A DNA stretch of 30,812 nt from Protostelium mycophagum (taxonomy: Eukaryota; Evosea; Variosea; Protosteliida; Protosteliaceae): contig MZNV01002041.1 of NCBI GenBank assembly GCA_002081555.1, positions 1-30,812 on the forward strand. Reading direction: 5' to 3'. The position numbers were made by a program, and so were the translations under genes. Positions 1 through 9,850 of this stretch are shown piece after piece (positions within the stretch are counted from its first letter, which is position 1; every line of letters starts with the position of its first letter). Under the pieces are notes generated by a model that made no database searches, was not told the origin of the DNA, and saw only the letters and a list, made by a program, of their open reading frames with translations.

Positions 1-300
1 GAAGCTTACACCCTCCTCCTTCGGGCTCTCTTTCGACATCGAGAGGGAATGTGTGTGTTCCTCAGCTGTGTAAGTCATCCTTCGGACTTTCATTAATGGG
101 TGTTCTAAAATCTCGAGGGCTAATTGGCACAGGTCGTGCTTCGTCTGCTTGATGATTGAGCAGGGGGGTCCCCCAACACAAAAGAAACTGGAAAATGTGG
201 GTTCTCGCTTGCAAGCGAGGATTTTGGTCAGATTCCCCGCACCGCGTTTAATGCATTCGTTAATAACCGAGATTCTTAACGTGGTGCGGGATATCTGCAA
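1..300 (-). CDS. Possible 3' part of a minus-strand gene, cut by the left edge
   Basis: Read on the minus strand, one frame stays open from about position 300 to the window edge, roughly 100 codons. It includes the stretch KQTKHDLCQLALEILEHPLM near positions 85-145 and a Ser/Glu/Lys-rich end. A possible splice acceptor (TTTTTGCAG) lies at its upstream end. I do not recognise a family. No start codon or promoter can be assigned, and a competing plus-strand open frame (149-475) covers part of the same bases. It may be a real last exon of a gene continuing left, or chance openness. The rest of 300-609 holds only the region downstream of the TatD stop; I see nothing else in it. Confidence 0.22.
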   Translation of the reverse strand, partial: MQISRTTLRISVINECIKRGAGNLTKILACKREPTFSSFFCVGGPPCSIIKQTKHDLCQLALEILEHPLMKVRRMTYTAEEHTHSLSMSKESPKEEGVSF

Positions 301-609
301 AAACAGAAGCTGCAACTCAAAATATTTTTCCTCGGAACAGAAACTCAAACTGACTTTTGGGCCCAAAAAGTTAACCCGGTTTCTGACGTCACGTTTGGGT
401 GAGGTCAAAGACTCTCAGCAAGATATCTATTACCCTGCAGACATGAATTTGTACAATTTTGAAAATGAAAGATAATTGCAACCGTTCTGTTGCTGTGAGT
501 AACACGTTGATGTTACCGTGGATCGACGGCAACTGGTGCGATGTACAATGCGCTTGTCGACACGCGCCGGGTAATAAGTGGAAAAGGTCTTGGATTCCAC
601 CTTCGCCCC

Positions 610-1721
610 TCATTCTTTATTTAAAGAAAAAAATTCTATTGCGGTTTCTGTTGTGCTCCGCACGATCTCGGCCTCGGTCTTCCCGTAACATTCCGCCAGT
701 TTTTTGACGACATATCCAAGCAAATATGGCTCGTTGTCATCCACCCTGAATGTCATATTCTGAGGCGTCAAATAAGGTGCATCCGTCTCGATCATCAGCC
801 TGCATGACTTGAGCTTTTTACATCAAGTAGGGTCTCACTTGTCTAATGGTATTCTGTTCACGATGGCGGCAAGGCCCTTCCCTCTTCTCTCATCAGTAAC
901 CCAGCCGGTGATTCCGATGTAACAATTCTCTTTTAGCAACGCGTCAAGATGGCTTGCGTCTGGATCTGTATGGCAATGCACCACCTGGCAACATGAATTC
1001 AACATCCATTTTATTTCATTTGATGGAGCCATACACCGTCTCCAGAAATAAAAATATAATCACCTTTTTCACTTCTGGAAACTCTTTAACGATGGACAGA
1101 AAGTCCTCATGTGCCTCTCTGTCATGTAAAAAAACAGGTAGGTTTAATTTTCTCGCCAGCTCCATCTGTTCTCGGAACACCTTTTTTCTCAGAATCTTCG
1201 AAATTTCGATGAATTTTCACCCTTCTCTGCGCGTCTGGTTTTGAAAACATCCTGTTGTAGTCGAGACCACACTCGCCCAGCGCGATCACGTGCTCTGACT
1301 TGGAAAGTTCTTCGAGATTTCTGATGTCTTGATTCGTCACTCTTCCGGCGTTATGTGGGTGTATCCCGGCGGTGCTTTTCAATATCAATCCTCCTGACTT
1401 CTCATCAATAAAAGAATTAAATATAAATGATAATAATTATTTGTTTGTTCTGTTGTGCTCCAATCTTTAGAATGATGAAAAGTGGATACATCAACCTAAT
1501 GACTACACTTGATGTCTAAAAGTGATTGTACAAATACAAGAAAAAGGCACACCTCCTCGCTTTGCATGCTCCGCGCATATTCTCTCTCCCCTCCGTGAAG
1601 CTGCGACATCAGTTCCCGTAATGATCACGTGGCTCAAACCAGCCTTCTCGGCTCTGTCTAAAACTTCAACTAGATTATTCTGGAATTTTTTTGAAGCCAA
1701 ATTAGCTCCAATGTCGATCAT
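610..1721 (-). CDS. TatD-family metal-dependent DNase
   Basis: Predicted TatD-type hydrolase, a TIM-barrel metal-dependent 3'-5' exo/endo-deoxyribonuclease linked to DNA repair and to DNA breakdown in cell death. In order on the minus strand: N-terminal MIDIGANL (the family often has IDIGxNL here), VIITGTD, AGIHPHNAG, the metal-ligand segment ALGECGLDYNR, NLPVFLHDREAHEDF, QVVHCHTD, CYIGITGWVTDERRG and the C-terminal MIETDAPYLTPQNMT with the conserved Asp. The expected Glu, two His and Asp ligands are all present. GITGWVxDERRG and IETDAPYLxPxxxT look closer to bacterial TatD than to animal TATDN1. Several short introns split the frame, for example near 1235 and 1385-1520. The start at 1721 is the first Met before the conserved block. 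It overlaps the stop of an upstream open frame by ATGA, and a 29-nt intron could instead join the two (see 1718-2123). The stop is at 610-612. Confidence 0.88.
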
Positions 1722-2123
1722 TTTTCCTTCCACTCGGTGAGGCTGCACCGATTCAGTCTATCGAATTCATCGATGAAAAAACGTACGTGAGGTGTTACAT
1801 TTCCAGAGGCATTACGTTCCCTGTTGTTTGTGTGTTGATCTCTACGAGGCCGAGGTGCTTCGCTCTTGTTCTCAGCCTTCGGTCGTTGTGTTGGATTGGT
1901 TTGGGTTCGATTTTGGGTTGTTTGATTTTGCAAGATCCTGTCCCTCTCTGCCAAATCATTCACCTCCTGCTGACTCAGAGTTTTCGCCACAATACCACCA
2001 TGTTGGACACGACTTGGCGGCTGATCAACAGTCAGAGATTTAGTGAAAGAGAAGGATTACCTGAGCATTTGTTTTGATGGCGGTATTTGGGGTAGAGACT
2101 CCTAAAGCACGGCGATAATCCAT
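1718..2123 (-). CDS. Two-exon polar protein, or N-terminal extension of the TatD nuclease
   Basis: Exon 1 (2061-2123) starts MDYRRALGVSTPNTAIKTNA. A clean 40-nt GT-AG intron (2021-2060) follows, then exon 2 (1718-2020), giving 121 residues. The protein is hydrophilic. It has a short helical-looking segment (QQEVNDLAERDRILQNQ) and then Thr/Asn/Gln/Arg-rich, probably disordered sequence. I do not recognise a family. Its TGA overlaps the TatD ATG as ATGA. Alternatively, a 29-nt intron (1758-1786, donor GTACGT, acceptor ATAG) removes the stop region and continues in frame (NVTPH then TESVQPH) straight into the TatD start, making a nuclease with a disordered extension of about 100 residues. Both introns keep phase, so I slightly favour one fused gene. 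No promoter element for a separate TatD gene is visible inside exon 2. Confidence 0.55.
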
Positions 2124-2304
2124 CTTGATTGGGTGTGAAACAAAGAAAAATGACGGTTCTCGAAGGTCTTAAAATGCTTCGGTGAATTGGTTGGTCGAAA
2201 AAAGGCGTGTCAGTGACTGTCATCAGCTCTCCATTTTCTCTTTCTCTCATGTTTTATCTCAAAATAAAACCGTCTAAACTCAATGAAGGCTTTGCATGAA
2301 TCAT

Positions 2305-3447
2305 TTATACAGAGGTTGGTCTCAAAGATTGATCGACCTCGATTATTCTGTCTCGATGCGAAGCCCATCTTGGGTGGAAGACGTTGAAACTGACCATAAA
2401 GAGGATCATCATCAGCCCATCAAAAACGGCGAAATAGATCTCGTGTGTAATTATGTACCCAGTCCATCCCTCTGATAACTCGGCAACTCTATAAATTCCT
2501 GTACAACGTCAATAAAAATGGCGGGAAAATAATTTCAAGACATACCTCGGATGTACAAAGTGATGGTGCTGAGAACCATTCCGATGATGAGGACGATGAG
2601 AGCCCTTCGGTCGCGGAGAACTCTGGGTTGGTATGTACCAATATCCTGGAATGCCATCTTGAGGGGCTTGTTTCTTCTGTATCGAACGACAAACTCGATG
2701 GCGAGAGACACAAATAACGTCATGGAGCACATTTGGAAAATGATGCCTCCGAGCATGATATGGCCACCCAAATTTGCTTGGTCCCAGCTGCTATTCTTAG
2801 CACCAGTCGCGGCGATGAAACCTTCATCTGTTTAGTTCTAACCCGAAGATATATGGGATATACCTCCTCCACCTTGGACTGCGAGACTCACGATGTCGCA
2901 GATCAGGAAAATGATGGAGTACCATTTTGGACCCAACCGGGAGAATTCTGGTCCTAATTTGTAGATTCTAAAGACATTAAAATCGTGATAAAGAAGTGGT
3001 GCACAGCTTACATGAAACCGAAGGCTACATAGAGGTAGGCTGAGTAGAAAACAGGTGCGACTATGAGCATCACAATCTGCACCAAGAAACTGCGGCCGAT
3101 CAGTTGGAAGAGTTAAGAGCAGCACTTACGCATTCAAATTATATACATCCCAGGATGAATAAAGTCGGCCTACCCATCCACCAGCTTCAACTGTCAAAGT
3201 TCAGTTGATGACGTATTGACACATCAATCTCCTCACCAAGCCCTCCTAAGATGATGATGCTGGTGACCCAGGATTTGTGAAAGAACATCTGTCCCGTGTG
3301 CAAGAAGGAAGACACCCCGAATAAAACGATTGCGGCGATGGCGAGTTGTTGTGAGGGGACGTATCCATAAACATTGTAACCCTGAGAGGTTTGGTCCAGG
3401 TAGGTCGTCAACGGAAGATATTGAGAGTAGGGAATAGCTGTTGTCAT
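2305..3447 (-). CDS. RTA1-family seven-helix membrane protein
   Basis: Predicted integral membrane protein of the RTA1 family (lipid-translocating exporter / stress-resistance proteins, best known from fungi: Rta1, Rsb1, Rtm1). Exon 1 encodes YGYVPSQQLAIAAIVLFGVS, the typical N-terminal YGYxPS region and first helix. After a 45-nt intron comes GLVEAGGWVGRLYSSWDVYN, matching the RTA1 signature G-EV-GWxGR. Later helices are FLVQIVMLIVAPVFYSAYLY, WYSIIFLICDIVSLAVQGGG, GGHIMLGGIIFQMCSMTLFV and RRALIVLIIGMVLSTITLYI. The last exon gives YRVAELSEGWTGYIITHE then FAVFDGLMMILFMVSFNVFHP, also a family signature. The stop is at 2305-2307. About five short introns interrupt it. The start at 3447 suits the family's short extracellular N-terminus. 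Substrate cannot be read from sequence; the plasma membrane is the usual location in fungi. Confidence 0.88.
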
Positions 3448-4172
3448 GTTGTTCGAGTGATTGAAAGTGAATTAGAATTGGGGTTAATATTTGCGGAGAA
3501 TTATTTGAAGTCTCAAGCTCATATGCTATGAGACCTCATCAACCTGAAGTTTCAGAGAGGGCGTGTTGACATTTACATGAATACAAATACCAGCGAATGT
3601 CGCCATTTGACGTTTCGTTGAATTCAAGGGCCTCCGACCGCGGAACGCGGTAACTTGCGCGATACCGGGCATTTCGGGTTTTGAAGTTTCAGTTAAACCT
3701 CCATGAAAAGTCTGTTCGCGGCCGACTGTGCCTGTCGTCCACTTTCACGCTTGAGACCTCTTTGCAAAGAAAGAGGTTCTTCATACTTCGTGAGAAGGGT
3801 GAGCTTCAAGTCTCTTGTCTTTTTAGGAGTGTTCAGCTTCTCCCGAGAAGAAGCAAGTAAGTCGTGGTTGAGTGCTCTCACTGCCTGAGAAGAAGCCTTT
3901 GTTCCCATTTATGAGCTTTCGCCACGTTAAAAATCTGGTAATTAACGTTTATAACCGAGAAGTGGGATATCACTAAATCCTGCAATAGTTGCACAAGTTA
4001 ACCCTTTTTGGCCTGCACATGAGGACCTCTTCGCAACATCCCGGGAAAAGAAATATAAATAAATTCTTCGAACTTTAAATTTCATCAAGATTTCCCTCCT
4101 TCTTGGACCAATTGTTTGGGCTTTAATAATTGTGTGGGTGCATCACACTTTTACGATTGCAGCGACATCACA
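3448..4172. promoter_or_regulatory. Divergent intergenic region (RTA1-like / HERC-like)
   Basis: About 725 bp separate the starts of two divergent genes, so it should carry both promoters. Small open frames on both strands near 3693-3908 overlap each other and show no family resemblance. A perfect 8-bp inverted repeat (ACCTCTTT, loop GCAAAG, AAAGAGGT) lies at 3756-3777 and could be a factor site or hairpin. The stretch just before 4173 is pyrimidine-rich. I see no clear TATA box placed for either gene. Confidence 0.4.
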
Positions 4173-7100
4173 ATGAGTGATGTCTACAGTTTTGGTCTTG
4201 GGACGTCAGGACAGTTAGGAACTGGTCTAGATGAGGGCAGTTCGACACCAGTGTTGATTGATTTCAAAGAAAAGAAGGTCCTCAAGGTGGCTTGCGGACT
4301 GCATCACACTGGTCAGTTTCTTCTTCAATAACGTAACATACTGACTCTCTTCTAGTTATTCTCACAGGTTTGTGGCGACATCATCTTCAAAATGAATTAA
4401 TACGATTCAGATGGAGGACAAGTTTACAGTTTCGGAGGGTGAGGTAAAACTTGAATCATAACTCTTGACGCATTGAACAGAAATGAGAGTGGTCAGCTCG
4501 GCAGACAGAGACGATTGATGACACCTCAATTGATCGAGTATTTAGACGCCATGTTTATCGTAGATATCGCTTGTGGAGAGAATCACACTGCTGCCATCAC
4601 AAGTGATTCTTTTCGTCTTGTAAAGATGCTGATGACACGCAGATACTGGACAGGCCTACACTTGGGGCAACAACCAATATGGACAGCTGGGACTCCGAGA
4701 TAAAGAGCCCAGAGTAAAACCGTGTCACGTGAAGGACCTTTCAGAACATAACTTGGTTGGAGTGGCATGCGGACATAATCACACCATCTTCCTCTCTTGT
4801 AAGCGATCCTTTTCATCTGATTTAATAACATTTTCGCAGCACGAGCAGAGGTGTTGGTTTGTGGAAAGGCAAGGGATGGACAATTAGGCATTGGAGAGAG
4901 TATGGACAAACCCGCGCCCATTTTGATCGAATCATTAAGAGGTATCCCGGTGATGAACGTGGTTTGTGGTTCAGATCACACCCTCTTCCTCACTATATCG
5001 GGCAGGTGATTGTCTTTCACGTACCTTTCCTTCTAGATCTGACTCTGCAGTGTACTCGCTTGTGGAAATAACAAATTTGGACAATTGGGTCTGAATGATG
5101 ATCATCCTCGATCTTCACCGGTGATCATAGAGGCACTCCAGGGACACTCCATCGTGGCGATCAGCGCCGGTTCTAATCACTCCTTCGCTCTGTCTGATCA
5201 AGGATTAGTATACGCTTTCGGATCGAATGGGTCCAAGCAGCTGTCCACAAATATACATAATATATCACAGATGGTACCACAAGGTATATTATATATTATA
5301 TATTATATATTTATTATATTATAATACATGAGCTTTTGTTGGCTGCGGCCCAGCCGCATGATTAACCTGATACAGTAGTTTGAAAATTAAAATATCCTCT
5401 ATACGGTATAAAAATATATTATACCACATCCTCCATATTATATCATATATTATATTATATATTATTCCATACCCTCTATCACCATATTTTATCTTCACGC
5501 GTTTATTATTTTGCATCAAAGCTATGACAGATTAATATATTATATAGATAATATACAATAATATATAAATAATATTTAATAGTTGTGGTAGACTTGATGG
5601 GATCACCTGTCAGGCACATTTGTAGTGGGGACAGACACACCCTGGCAATCAGAGGTGACACGGAACAAAATAAATCCATCTCTCCCGTAATCTCTTTCGG
5701 CTCTGGTACTAACGGTCAAGTGAGATATCTCATGTCTTTGTGAAGATGTCATGATGACATTTTGACAGTTGGGACAAGAGGGTAATCACGATTGTGAGAC
5801 ACCATCACCTGTAAAATTCTTTCAAAACAGAGAAGTAACACACATCGCCTGTGGAAGACAACACACTATTGTCGTAGTGAATGGTACTGATATCATGTTC
5901 TAAAAATAGAAATGACAATGTTCAGGAACAAAAGGACAAGTGTACAAATCCGTCGACCGAATCACAAGTGAAAGTGCCATGCAAGAAGTGAGATATTTTC
6001 TACTGCGATGACGTCATCAAACTGACATCTCCCAGGCGATCAATTTGTCTACAACGCATACGAATTTGAGACATCCTTATATACAAGTGGAGGACCTCAT
6101 CGTAAAGATATACTCTTGCCCTTCCTCTCTCAATGCCAGTTTTTTGAAGGTAAAAAATCACATACGTGAATACCTCGCCACAAATAACATCTCGACAAAT
6201 TCTTTTGCACATAAATTTCCAATGTGTAAACACATCAACAAAATAATCACCAAGACTACAGTCCGATCATTTGAAAACGAGTGACGTTTATTCTGGACTC
6301 GATCTAAAGGCTGCAAGAGACGCATACATCAAGCTGTGTTCATTGGTAAGTCTCCAAGTCTGAAATTCTTCGTCTGAAAGTCTCAGGGTGACACTAACGT
6401 GCTGAACGCGTTATTTAACGCGACTCTGCGGTTGATTACGAATCTTAGAGTCAGAGCGAATTCACCCGTGGAGGCGTTACGCGCTTATCTCATCTTATTC
6501 GAGGTGAGATATCATGGTATAGAATCAGTGATATCATGAATGACAAGTGTAGAACCCACTGATATATCCCACATCCAAGCACAATGTCATTTTAATGGAG
6601 AAGAGTGAGGGTTTTTTTAAAATTCAATTTTATTTTGATTTCGAGGAAGTTGTGATTTATGGACTCGGATTACATTGACTATAATCCAAACTATATATAT
6701 GTGGTAATATATGCATATCATATATATATATATGCATATCATAGATGCATATATTTTCATTTTTGACGAGATTGTTTTCATGAAAGAACCTATTTTCGGA
6801 TATCGGTTAATGCTACCCAGTATGCTCCAATATGATGCACCTACCTGACACTCAGAAGAAAAACCTGCGCCAATGGCTGCAGAGGTGAACCGTTATTGTC
6901 ATTATACAACGAATATTGAAATAACACAGGGTGTCTTCTGAATATTTTTCACGGATCATCAACATATTCAACAGCTTCCTGTCATTTTCTGTTTCCATGG
7001 GGATACAATCACAGCAAGTGGCAGCCACCTCCATCGTCTCCATGCTGTGTGAGTTTTCCGCGAAATTTCAGTGAAATTTCCGTCGAGGATGACTGACTCT

Positions 7101-9314
7101 ACTTCAGATGAAGTCAACCAAGAAGCGAGTATTGTACCTCACACGCACTTTTATAATGCAAATCTAAGTGATGTTATCAATATAGAGGAAGAGTACGACC
7201 GGTGGTTGAGGTGAACCAACAGATATCCAGACATCATTTATTTCTATTATGAGAAATTTCATTTAAATTGGAATATTAAATCAGTCATTCAATCGAAAAA
7301 ATACATTCTTTTTGTTAAACAAAGATGTCCACATCTCTGTTACTTCTATTCGATTTCATAAATATAAAATTGAAACCACACAGTCCACCCACAGTGTTCT
7401 CTTTCTTGAGATCACCCTTTCTGTTGGACCCCGAGGCAAAGAGCAAGATATTATACCACGACGCCCACATGCAGATGGGAGGTGTATTATTTCTCTCCGC
7501 GATGTCTGCACTCGGAGGACGTCAGTATTTTTGTCAATCTCGGTTTTTATATTGTTAGATGAAAATCTCATTTTGTCAATATCGAAATTTTTTGTGATTA
7601 TCTTTGAAATAAAACCATTGATTTTTATCAAGTTTTGAAATTCAAAATGGCATTTTTTTGACAATATCGTGATTTTATAACTTTTCATATATTAAGATGT
7701 CTTTTGAAATAAAAATCTACATCACTTTCCGTTTATTAAGATATCTTTTGAAATAAAACAGAAGGGTCCTTCCACAGTGCATTAGAGATAGAGGTGGATA
7801 GAGAGCACATAGTGAGAGATACCATCGCACAGTTGAAAGACAGAAAGCCATTTGATTACAAGAGGCAACTGCGCATCCAATTCAAAGTGATTCCTCCGTA
7901 TACATATCACAATTAAAAAAACATAGGGGGAGGAAGGCGTCGACGCGGGGGGCCTGCAAAAAGAGTTTTTTCACCTGGTAGTGAGGGAGATCTTAGATCC
8001 AAATTTTGGCATTTTCGTGTATGATGAAGAAGCTCGGAGTTATTGGTTTAACTCCGATCCTCCAACAGACACGGAGAATCTGTTCAAACTTGCCGGAGTG
8101 GTGAGTACAGTCAAAATCCGAAAGGAATGACTGGTTGTAGATACTGGGTCTGGGCCTCTACAACGCGGTCATATTGGACCTGAGATTTCCTCATTATTTA
8201 TTCAAGTGTCTTTTGGGCCAAAAGCCCACCCTCGCCGATCTCAAAGAAGTCATTCCGGTATTTATTTAACTCTTGATATTTTCTAATTTTTAATCAAATT
8301 TTCTGATTTTTCTAACTCTTGATATTATCCAATTTTCGATCAAACTTTCTATTTTTTCGAATTTTTATAATCTTTTAGCCCGTCGGATTTTCGCTACAGA
8401 AACTGCTGGATTATGATGGAGATGTCGAGAACGATTTAATGTTGAATTTCACTGTCTTGAAGAATGAGAAGGACAATAAGAGGGTTGTAGAACTCTTACC
8501 TGGAGGGATTGACCTACCCGTCACGAATTTAAACAGAAAGAGTAAGTGAATCGTCTTCAGAGCCGCAGTCAGGATATCTCGATTATACTGTGGACACTTT
8601 ACTGCAATACCATTGACAATTCGATATCGCGAATGCTGCAATGACGCTGTCTCATGGACAACCACAAAATTCAAATTAATGAATTTCAAAAATTGACATT
8701 AATCTTTAAACACTCAACTTTATGTAGAGTATGTGGATTGCATGGTACAATTCTACTTGGAAAATTCCGTGAAAAATAGTGTGGAATTATTCTACCAAGG
8801 GTTCCATCTTGTAGCGGGAGGGCCTCTGATGAAAATTTTCCGACCGGAAGAACTAGAAATTATCATCTGTGAGATTTTTCCGATTTTCCGGATGAAATAT
8901 TCTGAAAAATCCAAGGTGGAAACACGGAACAAGAATTGAGATTAGACGATTTAAAACCCGTATGTAAATATGAAGGATACGAGAATGATTCAATAATCAT
9001 CAAGTGCTTCTGGGAAATTCTATCCGAAATGGACGTCACCATGCGAAAGAAATTTTTAGTCTTCTGCACCGGATCCGATCGGGTTCCGATAAAAGGACTG
9101 AAAAGCCTGCCTTTTTGTATCCAAAGGAACGGAACTAACCAAGAGAGGTGACCTTATTTACATTTTGGATCGTGTTATTGATGAATGTAGTCTACCGACA
9201 GCATCAACATGCTACAACACGTTATTATTGCCAGAGTACGAGACAAAGGGGATACTGAGAGAGAAGTTGCTGTATTCGATTGAGAATGGACAGCAGGGTT
9301 TTGCTTTGAGATAA
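4173..9314 (+). CDS. HERC-like E3 ubiquitin ligase (RCC1 propeller + HECT)
   Basis: Large multi-exon HECT E3 ligase with the architecture of small HERCs (HERC3/HERC4). The N-terminus (4173 to about 5990) holds about seven RCC1 repeats, for example [21 protein letters not shown] with [34 protein letters not shown] with [20 protein letters not shown] and [11 protein letters not shown]. This should form a beta-propeller. The middle region resembles HERC4 linker sequence ([37 protein letters not shown]). The HECT domain begins near [12 protein letters not shown] (7411) and includes [60 protein letters not shown] and the C-lobe [16 protein letters not shown]. The Cys there is the thioester-forming residue, so the ligase looks catalytically intact. 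It ends in GFALR, matching the family's usual Gly-Phe end. At least four introns are 200-300 nt, far longer than elsewhere. The start at 4173 places the first RCC1 repeat immediately after Met; an in-frame ATG at 4116 would add 19 residues. Confidence 0.92.
5284..5582 (+). repeat. Palindromic AT-rich 299-nt intron with a GC-rich hairpin
   Basis: This intron lies between the codons for MVPQ and VVDLMG of the HERC-like gene, with donor GTATAT and acceptor AATAG in phase 1. Most of it is TATTATATA-type palindromic sequence. At 5344-5358 sits an island that forms a perfect hairpin: TGCGGC, loop CCA, GCCGCA. It is five to seven times the usual intron length in this window. It could be a decayed insertion or replication-slippage product; no terminal inverted repeats or target-site duplication are clear. 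Confidence 0.7.
6605..6820 (+). repeat. AT-rich intron with ATATGCATATCAT repeats
   Basis: A 216-nt intron of the HERC-like gene, with donor GTGAGG after VILMEK and acceptor CCCAG before [11 protein letters not shown] in matching phase. The stretch 6690-6756 contains repeated TATATATG and GCATATCAT units that can fold back on themselves. Confidence 0.6.
7521..7761 (+). repeat. 241-nt intron built from degenerate repeats
   Basis: This intron interrupts the N-lobe of the HECT domain (SALGG then [15 protein letters not shown], phase-matched). It holds two near-identical copies of ATTAAGATRTCTTTTGAAAT beginning at 7691 and 7735 (44 bp apart), a third weaker copy near 7597, and three relatives of TGTCAATATCG near 7533, 7574 and 7657. 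The preceding intron (7211-7410) is also about 200 nt. Confidence 0.65.
8259..8379 (+). repeat. Intron with 46-bp internal tandem duplication
   Basis: An intron within the HECT domain of the HERC-like gene. The unit starting AACTCTTGATATT at 8268 recurs at 8314 with several substitutions, so the duplication is not recent. Unit size is close to that of one ordinary intron in this window. Confidence 0.65.
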
Positions 9315-9850
9315 ATTGTATATAATCTCGATGATATTTTTATTTTTCTGTTGTAGATGGCGTAAGGATGTTATGTTGTGATGACTGCAAGCAACTGCTG
9401 ATATATTGAATTTGAGCAGATGATTGAATTTATCTTCTGTATGTTCTTCTCTCAGAGGGTGCCCATTGTGATTCCACTCTGAAGCTGGGTAAAATATTTC
9501 TTGGACGCAACACAGAGAGAACCACCACATATAAACCAAGCCCATGAACAAGCCCTCAAATACGCTCTTGACGAATATATCACTATAAAGAATCCTACAG
9601 GATAATGACTTTGATAAATAGCATTTTTAAAAATTTATAAGTACATATATAATATTTATATCCTCACCTCATAAATGTTGGCGTTGTTGACTTAACTCCA
9701 GTAACGTGGCGCAGTTTACTGGCTTATTGGTGAGAATTAAATGGATGAGAAGGGTTGTCGTTTCTGATAATAAATAAAAGAAGAACCAGAAGGTTGAAAT
9801 AAAACAGTTGAGAAGAAAAATTTTTATAATTCGATATCCACTTGGCGCAA
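9315..9850. other. Convergent intergenic region with an unassigned 40-codon open stretch
   Basis: The HERC-like gene ends at 9314 and the GMC gene ends at 9851 on the other strand. On the plus strand, 9482-9603 reads as an open frame ending ITIKNPTG before a TAA, with a coding-like start SWVKYFLDATQREPPHINQA. A possible acceptor lies just upstream at 9479-9484, but I could not find a phase-matched upstream exon or start. It may be a tiny gene, a leftover exon, or chance. The remaining sequence (9605-9850) is AT-rich and shows nothing further. Confidence 0.3.

Noticed and set aside
3693-3908. Overlapping open frames on both strands between RTA1-like and HERC-like genes
   Set aside because: Each is the shadow of the other, with no splice continuation or family resemblance; region is more likely promoter.
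7312-7688. Open frames of about 110 codons on both strands inside the HERC gene
   Set aside because: They span intron-exon boundaries of the HECT domain; only the [12 protein letters not shown] exon in this stretch is supported.
9225-9551. A 108-codon minus-strand frame near the HERC 3' end
   Set aside because: It is antisense to well-conserved HECT C-lobe codons ([11 protein letters not shown]) and has no recognisable motif.
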